From positions 62,001-126,000 of the forward strand of contig CBDFMY010000004.1 in the NCBI GenBank assembly GCA_965249835.1: 64,000 nt of DNA. The letters run 5' to 3'. This DNA is from JAHRAW01 sp965249835. Its GTDB lineage: Bacteria; Pseudomonadota; Gammaproteobacteria; Arenicellales; Poriferihabitantaceae. A program made the position numbers and the translations under genes. The notes beneath the pieces are model-generated. The model worked only from the letters and a program-made list of their open reading frames with translations, had not been told where the DNA came from and did not search any database. This document shows, in pieces, positions 58,944-64,000 of the stretch (position 1 is the stretch's first letter; each line of letters starts with the position of its first letter).

Positions 58944-59786
58944 TTACTCCACTCTTTGTTTGGCTGCGAGATTGACCAGATAGTCGATTACTTTCAGCAA
59001 TTTTTCGTGGCTACCGGCCAAGGATACCGAAGTGCGGTATTTGCCGTCAACGATAATCGCGGGCACGCCGGAGATGCCGTATTTGCGGGACATCACCGTG
59101 GCGAAACTGACTTTGGTTTCCACCGTGAAAGAATCAAACGTGGCGATTAGCGTTTGCCGGTCGACGCGTTTTTCGATTTGGCGCGCGGCTTGCGCGGCAA
59201 CCGCCCAGTCGGCGAATTGATCTGCGGAGCCGAACGGCAGGCGCGTCTCGTGTATGGCTTTGAATAAGTCGGCGTGTAATAGCAGGTCAAGGTCGAGAGA
59301 TTCCAGGGTGTAATACATCCGCGCATCGAACGCCCACCGTGCGTTCAAGACCGCCGGTATCGGAACGAATTCGGCATTGTCCGGTTTGTTTCCCCGCCAC
59401 CGGGTGATGAATGGTTCCAGTCGATAGCAGTGTGGGCAGTGATACCAGAACATTTCCACCACTTCGATCTTGTCGCCGGTCTGAATCGGTTGTGCCTCGT
59501 TCAGCAATTCGTAGTGGCCGCCCTCGACAAATGGCCTGTTCTGCTCGATACGCGTAACGACTTTATCTTTTTTCTCTTCTTTATCGTCTTTATCGTCTTT
59601 ATCGTCTTTATCGTCTTTATCGTATTCATCATCGGTTTCGGCCGGTTGCGCTTCGCTCGGCGGTTCGTATTGGCGGCTTTCGGCGAGCGGCTTGTCCTGT
59701 TCGACAGGTGCCAATCGTTCGTATAAAACTGCGGTGACCAGCAACAACACACCGGCCAACAACAAGATGATTTGATATTTTTTCAT
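58944..59786 (-). CDS. dsbA: Thiol:disulfide interchange protein DsbA with a repeat-bearing N-terminal extension
   Basis: Periplasmic oxidase introducing disulfide bonds into secreted proteins. N-terminal membrane anchor or signal IILLLAGVLLLVTAVLYERL. The DsbA domain begins near residue 84 with VVEMFWYHCPHCYRLEP (CPHC at 117-120) and the cis-Pro loop GISGVPAIIVDGKYR near 240. Between the anchor and domain is an extension of about 55 residues: residues 29-54 resemble 81-106 (EQxxP...YE...EAQPxxT), separated by an acidic/lysine run of DKD repeats encoded by a 9-bp tandem repeat. Length 280 against the usual 205-215. It may remain membrane-tethered on a flexible stalk. Confidence 0.88.
   Translation of the reverse strand: MKKYQIILLLAGVLLLVTAVLYERLAPVEQDKPLAESRQYEPPSEAQPAETDDEYDKDDKDDKDDKDDKEEKKDKVVTRIEQNRPFVEGGHYELLNEAQPIQTGDKIEVVEMFWYHCPHCYRLEPFITRWRGNKPDNAEFVPIPAVLNARWAFDARMYYTLESLDLDLLLHADLFKAIHETRLPFGSADQFADWAVAAQAARQIEKRVDRQTLIATFDSFTVETKVSFATVMSRKYGISGVPAIIVDGKYRTSVSLAGSHEKLLKVIDYLVNLAAKQRVE
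59581..59625. repeat. 9-bp microsatellite inside dsbA
   Basis: TTATCGTCT is repeated four times perfectly (59581-59616) and a fifth time as TTATCGTAT. Being in multiples of 9, changes in copy number keep the frame and only alter the length of the DKD linker. Confidence 0.9.
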
Positions 59787-59851
59787 TGAGTCAGTGCCTG
59801 ATTTTGGATGATAAGACCGATGGATGAGAATAAGGTTGCAAGGATTTTTTT

Positions 59852-61249
59852 TTATTTAAGTGACTTTGCGATTTTCTGCGGGAGTTGGTCAAAACCGCCG
59901 TTGCTCATGGTGATGATAATATCATTTCCGCTGAGTCGCAATTTCACCGCCGAAATAATTTGGTCGGTGTGCGCAAGGTGCAGGATTTCGCCATTGCCTT
60001 GTTGCGCCGCGGATAGCCCGGCTTGCGAGAACCCGGTCGCGCCGCTGACAATGGCGCAGTCGGCTCGTTGCAGAGCATCGGTCAATTCCTTGCCGTGACC
60101 GCCGCCTTTCATCGACATGCGCATGGTGTTGGAGCGCAACTCCACGATTGCGATGACCCGGCTGCCGGGATGTTTTGCGCGCACCGCGGCGATGGTGTGG
60201 CGGATTGCCGTTGGATGATGGGCGAAGTCGTCGTATAAACAAACTTCGTCGGATTGGAAAAGTAATTGCAGGCGTCGTTCAGCGGGGCGGTAGTCGCGCA
60301 GGAATTCCCCGGCGGTAGCCGGTTGCACGCCCGCCAGTTGCGCCGCCGCCAGCGCCGCCAGAGCGTTTTGCAGGTTGTGTCTGCCGATGCATTGCCAGTG
60401 CACTTGGGTGACCGATTGTCCGTGATGAATCACCTCGAAACGAGAACAATCTTGATTGATGGGCACGGCGCGCCACTCGACTTCGGTATCTATTTCATCG
60501 CCGCCCACGGAAAAACGTACCACTTTGCTCCAGCACCCCATGTCCATGACCTGCGTGAGGCGCGGGTCATCGGCGTTCACTACCACGTAGCCATTGCCCG
60601 GTACGATTCGGACCAGATGATGAAATTGTTTTTGAATTTGCGCAATGTCGTCGTAGATGTCGGCGTGGTCGAATTCCAAATTACCCAGCACCGCGATGTG
60701 CGGGCGGTAGTGAACGAACTTGGCGCGCTTGTCGAAAAATGCGGTGTCGTATTCGTCCGCCTCAATGATGAAATGGTTTCCTGGTTGGTCATCGCCGAGG
60801 TCGGCGGAGTGCGTGAAGTTGCCGGGCTTGCCGCCAATCAAATAGCCCGGCACCTTGCCCGCACATTCCAGCAACCAGGCGAGGATGGACGATGTGGTGG
60901 TTTTGCCGTGGGTGCCGGCGACGGCAATCACGGTGCGCCGCTGCAGCACTTGTTCGCGCAACCATTCGGGAGCGGAACAAAACGCTAGTTTTTCATTCAG
61001 CACATGTTCCACCAGCGGGTTGCCGCGGGATAGCGCGTTGCCAATGAGTACGGTGCCGGGATCATGGCCGAGATGTTCGGGCAGATAGCCTTCCGCGACT
61101 TCCATGTTTTGCGCGCGCAACAAAGTGCTCATCGGCGGATAAACCTGCTCGTCGCAACCGCGCACGGTGTAACCACGCGCTCGTGCCAGTTGGGCGATGC
61201 CCGCCATGAATGTGCCGCAAATTCCGGCAATGAAAATTTTCCCAGCCAC
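59852..61249 (-). CDS. mpl: UDP-N-acetylmuramate:L-alanyl-gamma-D-glutamyl-meso-diaminopimelate ligase
   Basis: Recycles peptidoglycan by joining the freed murein tripeptide to UDP-MurNAc. The 465-residue Mur ligase has the N-terminal Rossmann part (HIAGICGTFMAGIA-type, here IFIAGICGTFMAGIAQLARA), P-loop VAGTHGKTTTSS near residue 110, IIEADEYDTAFFD near 172, central LGNLEFDHADIYDD near 194, and the C-terminal DDFAHHPTAI near 342. Mpl rather than MurC is indicated by MSTLLRAQNMEVAEGY and EADEYDTAF. Its presence points to a Gram-negative cell wall with a recycling pathway. It is followed by a gene on the same strand only at dsbA, 65 bases away. Confidence 0.94.
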   Translation of the reverse strand: MAGKIFIAGICGTFMAGIAQLARARGYTVRGCDEQVYPPMSTLLRAQNMEVAEGYLPEHLGHDPGTVLIGNALSRGNPLVEHVLNEKLAFCSAPEWLREQVLQRRTVIAVAGTHGKTTTSSILAWLLECAGKVPGYLIGGKPGNFTHSADLGDDQPGNHFIIEADEYDTAFFDKRAKFVHYRPHIAVLGNLEFDHADIYDDIAQIQKQFHHLVRIVPGNGYVVVNADDPRLTQVMDMGCWSKVVRFSVGGDEIDTEVEWRAVPINQDCSRFEVIHHGQSVTQVHWQCIGRHNLQNALAALAAAQLAGVQPATAGEFLRDYRPAERRLQLLFQSDEVCLYDDFAHHPTAIRHTIAAVRAKHPGSRVIAIVELRSNTMRMSMKGGGHGKELTDALQRADCAIVSGATGFSQAGLSAAQQGNGEILHLAHTDQIISAVKLRLSGNDIIITMSNGGFDQLPQKIAKSLK

Positions 61250-61283
61250 TGAGTTTTATGCTGTTCGCACAAACGACAAAGGT

Positions 61284-62060
61284 TTAAGCAGCACCGGCAA
61301 CGTTTTTAAGGCACAAGTCGTAATAGGTCTTGTTGTTTTCGCAACCGATAAAGTCTCTTTTCAGTTTGCGGCATGCAACGGCGACAGTGCCGCTTCCCAT
61401 AAAGCAATCGAGAATTAAATCGCCCTCGTTGGAACTCGCCAGAATCATGCGCTTAATCATATCCAACGGCTTTGGCGTTGAATGCGGCATTTTTCGCGTT
61501 TTCCCATTTTCTTTTTGCATATGTCGCTCGCTACTAAAATGCCAAATTTCTGTGCACAACCTTCCCTTTTTGTTGGGATACCATCGCTTGCCATTTTTTA
61601 GAATTCCTTTGTTTGTAGCGTGTCGCATGCGATCGGTGGAATAGTATGGAACTCGTATATCATCGTAATTGAATACATGCCGGTTGCTTTTGGTGAAGAA
61701 CAAAATCGCCTCTTGACTGTTGGCATATTTTCTTTTCGGCGCACTTATACCGTCGCGTTTGTCCCACACAATCCAGTTTTGAAATAACATTTTCCGCTCA
61801 AGTAGAAAACGCAAAATATAAGCGGCGTTAAACGGCGTGTTAAAAACATACAGGCTACCCGTTTCCTTCAGTTTTGGAATTAGCAAGTCCAGCCAGTTAA
61901 AAGTAAACGCTAAAAAATCGTCGTGCCCGTCAAAGCAATCCCAATCGGCCTTTTGCAGGTTGTATGGCGGGTCAATTACCGCCAGATCGATGGAGTCGCC
62001 ATCCACTTGTTGGTTCAAAAAATCCATCGCATCCATGAGATAGATTTTATTGGTTTTCAT
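61284..62060 (-). CDS. Beta-class DNA adenine methyltransferase of a PLD-type restriction system
   Basis: A 258-residue DNA methyltransferase: catalytic IDPPYNLQKADWDCFD at about residues 29-44 and S-adenosylmethionine-binding LILDCFMGSGTVAVACRKLK near 220, so motif IV precedes motif I. The DPPY form indicates N6-adenine (or N4-cytosine) modification. It overlaps the upstream PLD-domain gene by 14 bp and lies in the same direction as another methyltransferase further upstream. Two methyltransferases with one nuclease is typical of systems with an asymmetric recognition site. Confidence 0.87.
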   Translation of the reverse strand: MKTNKIYLMDAMDFLNQQVDGDSIDLAVIDPPYNLQKADWDCFDGHDDFLAFTFNWLDLLIPKLKETGSLYVFNTPFNAAYILRFLLERKMLFQNWIVWDKRDGISAPKRKYANSQEAILFFTKSNRHVFNYDDIRVPYYSTDRMRHATNKGILKNGKRWYPNKKGRLCTEIWHFSSERHMQKENGKTRKMPHSTPKPLDMIKRMILASSNEGDLILDCFMGSGTVAVACRKLKRDFIGCENNKTYYDLCLKNVAGAA

Positions 62061-62985
62061 CTCTACTTAGTGTAATGACGAAATCGTCTGACATGGAAAA
62101 ACCATTGCACCACGCGATTACGCTCATGGTGTGTTTGACATTCTTGACATAATTTCCGCGAACGTTTTTAGCGGTTTTTTCCTTGATTTTTTCAAAATAA
62201 TTCGTTATCTGATCATGCAGGTGTTTTTTGTAATGTGCGTCCCGCATGGGTCGGTCAATTGCCACGCCATCCCCAATAACTCGCATATAAATAGTCAAAC
62301 TTTCCGCCAAATAGTCATCAACATAGCCTTGGTCTGGAATAATATACCAACCCCTCCATAGAGAACTGATACCTTGCTGTTCCGACTTTGAGATGTCAAT
62401 CCAATCGGTAACAAATGAGAATAATTTTTGTATTTTCTCACTTTCGTTTTCTGTAGTTAACGGCAGCGAGGCTCCGATTCTCCTGATAGACTGTCTTTTC
62501 CGTAATTGTTCTTCGAGTTGTGAGATATCTTCCAGCGTTACATCATTGGAATTTTTTGCTTCCCACAGATAATTAAAAAACATGACGGCGCTGAATGTGA
62601 TATTGATGTCATCAATAAACACACTTGCCTCCACATTGTCCACGAGTGCTGCCGCTGTCAGATTCGCCGAACCAACAAGCACTTTCCATTGATCATTGTT
62701 CTTAAACAGCCATACTTTGGGGTGAAATGTTCCTTCGTTGCTTTTATATATGCGAACCTCCACATCATTTTCAAGCAACTTGCGGATTCCCGAAAGTTGG
62801 GTGATGCCCATATCCAAACTGCACAGTAATTTCACCGGTTTGCCTCGGATGTCATCCAAAATCATGTCAACGCCGTTTTCCCTGACATATGCGACAATAA
62901 GACGTGCCTCGCCGGCCCGGTCAAAAGCGTCCGAAATGGCGGCTTTATGGTTGGTCAGGTCTTGGATTTGGTTTTGGACAAACAT
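62047..62985 (-). CDS. Phospholipase D-fold nuclease, likely restriction endonuclease (NgoFVII/BfiI-like)
   Basis: A 312-residue protein with a single PLD active-site motif: TFHPKVWLFKNNDQWKVLVG followed by SANLTAAAL (HxK ... N, about residues 87-112). Phospholipase D-fold nucleases use this motif with a covalent histidine intermediate and need no metal; BfiI and NgoFVII are restriction enzymes of the type. The remaining 180 residues probably bind DNA or a partner. It sits between two methyltransferase genes and overlaps both (31 bp upstream, 14 bp downstream), which makes the restriction role likely. A helicase-coupled role is less likely because no helicase is present. Confidence 0.78.
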   Translation of the reverse strand: MFVQNQIQDLTNHKAAISDAFDRAGEARLIVAYVRENGVDMILDDIRGKPVKLLCSLDMGITQLSGIRKLLENDVEVRIYKSNEGTFHPKVWLFKNNDQWKVLVGSANLTAAALVDNVEASVFIDDINITFSAVMFFNYLWEAKNSNDVTLEDISQLEEQLRKRQSIRRIGASLPLTTENESEKIQKLFSFVTDWIDISKSEQQGISSLWRGWYIIPDQGYVDDYLAESLTIYMRVIGDGVAIDRPMRDAHYKKHLHDQITNYFEKIKEKTAKNVRGNYVKNVKHTMSVIAWCNGFSMSDDFVITLSRDENQ

Positions 62986-63899
62986 AATGTTTCCTGCTTG
63001 GGCTGAGATGCGGCGGCTAATTTCTTGGATATGATATTTTTATAACTATCCATAATTTCATAACCAATATACTTTCTTTTCAATTCACATGCCACTTTTA
63101 GAGTCGTGCCGCTACCCGAGAAAGGGTCCAAGACCAAATCACCGACAAATGTAAAAAGTCGAATGCAACGGCGTGCAATTTCTTCCGGCATAATCGCCGA
63201 ATGTTTTCCAAAAGCCAAATCTTTTTTATTCGGCACCGGGATGTCCCAAATTTGCTTTGTGTAAAGTCGCCACTCTTCTTCCGTTAGTTTACTTTTTTGC
63301 TTGTCGGGTTCTGAAATGTCGTTAATCAGTTTACCGTCTTTAACATAAACAGAAATAAATTCGCTGGTATTTTGAGCATAAAAATTTCTTGGATACGGGT
63401 AACTGCCAAACATTAAACCCTTTCTGGCGTTCGTTCTATTCCAAATATACACATCATATAAAAACATTTCTGTGTCCTTTTTACTGAGGATGGAATGTTG
63501 AATGTCTGCGTTTAGATCAAAAATATGCCGGTTGTAATGCGTACAATAGTCTTTTTTTGGCATGGGCATAAGCGGTGAATTAACGGCTAATTTACCGTTC
63601 GGTTTTAACACTCGCTCGCACTCCGCCCATACTTTTGCCAATTCTGAGATAAAAACCGCATAGTCAGCAACATCACCAATCTGTCCATTTTTGCGGGTGG
63701 AGTGCACGGTTTACTGGTAGCCGTCTTTGGCATAATCTTTGACATTAAAGTAGGGCGGTGAAGTCAGTATAAAGTCAACACACGCATCGGGTATTTCGCA
63801 CATGTTTTGGGCGTTCTTAAAATACACATAGTTTTCCCTCACCGTTGCCGTCTCTTTTTCGCGTGGTTGAGCCGATGTTCCGGAATATCCGTTTCTCAT
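62955..63899 (-). pseudogene. DNA methyltransferase gene interrupted by an in-frame TAA
   Basis: Read through, this is a DNA methyltransferase of about 314 residues: motif IV FILTSPPYFNVKDYAKDGYQ near residue 45-62, then DVADYAVFISELAKVWAECE, and motif I LVLDPFSGSGTTLKVACELK near 270. A TAA at 63711-63713 separates GYQ from TVHSTRKNGQ in the same frame, so translation from ATG 63899 gives only 62 residues; a GTG at 63707 could restart the rest, without the catalytic SPPY motif. Other genes here use TAA as stop, so recoding is unlikely. It is either an inactivating mutation (or read error) or a split enzyme. GGAG precedes ATG 63899; a GTG at 63842 is an alternative start. Confidence 0.75.
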
Positions 63900-64000
63900 G
63901 TTTTATGTCTCCTTTCTCGTCAATTGCAATTTTTTCCAACTTTGTCGCTTTGAAGTTTCGTATAACAGACGTTTGCACGCCCAGTTTGTTGGCGCATGTG
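63817..64000 (-). CDS. Partial open frame at the right edge, possible HTH protein C-terminus
   Basis: Open on the minus strand from the window edge to a TAA at 63817: TCANKLGVQTSVIRNFKATK, then LEKIAIDEKGDIKHEK... The first part reads like a helix-turn-helix or coiled segment and would fit a controller protein of the restriction system. It overlaps the methyltransferase start by 83 bp, which is long, so the true end or the methyltransferase start may differ. Too little is in view for a firm call. Confidence 0.35.
   Translation of the reverse strand, partial: TCANKLGVQTSVIRNFKATKLEKIAIDEKGDIKHEKRIFRNIGSTTRKRDGNGEGKLCVF

Noticed and set aside
63711..63713. Stop-codon recoding (TAA as sense)
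   Set aside because: Other genes in the window terminate normally at TAA, and no special context is seen. A mutation or read error is more likely.

Overview
The window looks like an accessory-rich stretch of a Gram-negative bacterial chromosome, probably a proteobacterium and perhaps a marine or host-associated gammaproteobacterium. That is inference from gene content: an Mpl peptidoglycan-recycling ligase, periplasmic DsbA, malate synthase G, taurine-type sulfonate genes (xsc/pta/ald), D-glutamate genes (dgcA/dgcN), a DmdC-like acyl-CoA dehydrogenase and PotABC/Liv transporters. No rRNA or tRNA gene was recognised, so taxonomy stays open.

Layout. 0-0.7 kb: an IS481-type integrase cut by the window edge, followed by an IS5-type end. 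0.7-5.4 kb: a thioredoxin-fold protein, malate synthase G and a LivK-type binding protein. 5.4-18.6 kb: a minus-strand defence island. It holds a type III-like Mod/Res restriction-modification pair with an AAA-TOPRIM ATPase, an AlbA_2/Schlafen-type protein, two MntA/HepT toxin-antitoxin pairs, a DUF4143-type ATPase and an AAA plus PD-(D/E)xK pair. The island lies between livK (plus strand) and livHM (minus strand), which would otherwise be convergent neighbours. 18.6-22.9 kb: livGFHM, split between livF and livH by a 319-bp MITE-like element. 22.9-33.0 kb: a frameshifted gene, ald, a NYN nuclease and a putative PD-(D/E)xK protein, xsc, an AI-2E-family permease, pta, dgcA and dgcN. 33.0-40.2 kb: a class III nucleotide cyclase, then an unrecognised four-gene envelope operon (ExbB/MotA-like, two ExbD/TolR-like, double FGE-sulfatase domain). 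40.7-48.1 kb: a polyamine ABC transporter, a MetE-like protein and MmsA. 48.1-56.1 kb: a second accessory region with an MvaI/BcnI-type restriction system, an ISNCY-type insertion with a broken transposase, tandem hairpin repeats, an AAA ATPase and an intact IS5-family element. 56.1-61.2 kb: glycerophosphodiesterase, DmdC-like dehydrogenase, DsbA, Mpl. 61.3-64 kb: a third restriction system with a PLD-type nuclease and two methyltransferases, one interrupted by an in-frame stop.

Intergenic spaces are packed with recurring repeat modules (called R1-R4 here). R1 has ends resembling terminal inverted repeats, and one R3 copy is the insertion target of the IS5 element while another copy at 28.4 kb preserves the empty site. 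The most interesting signals are (i) the 3' end of mod occurring three times, each time directly in front of a different cargo gene start; (ii) a duplicated 3' end of livM inside the island; and (iii) the ExbB/ExbD/FGE-sulfatase operon, which I cannot assign to a described system. All calls come from reading the sequence; no database search was run.
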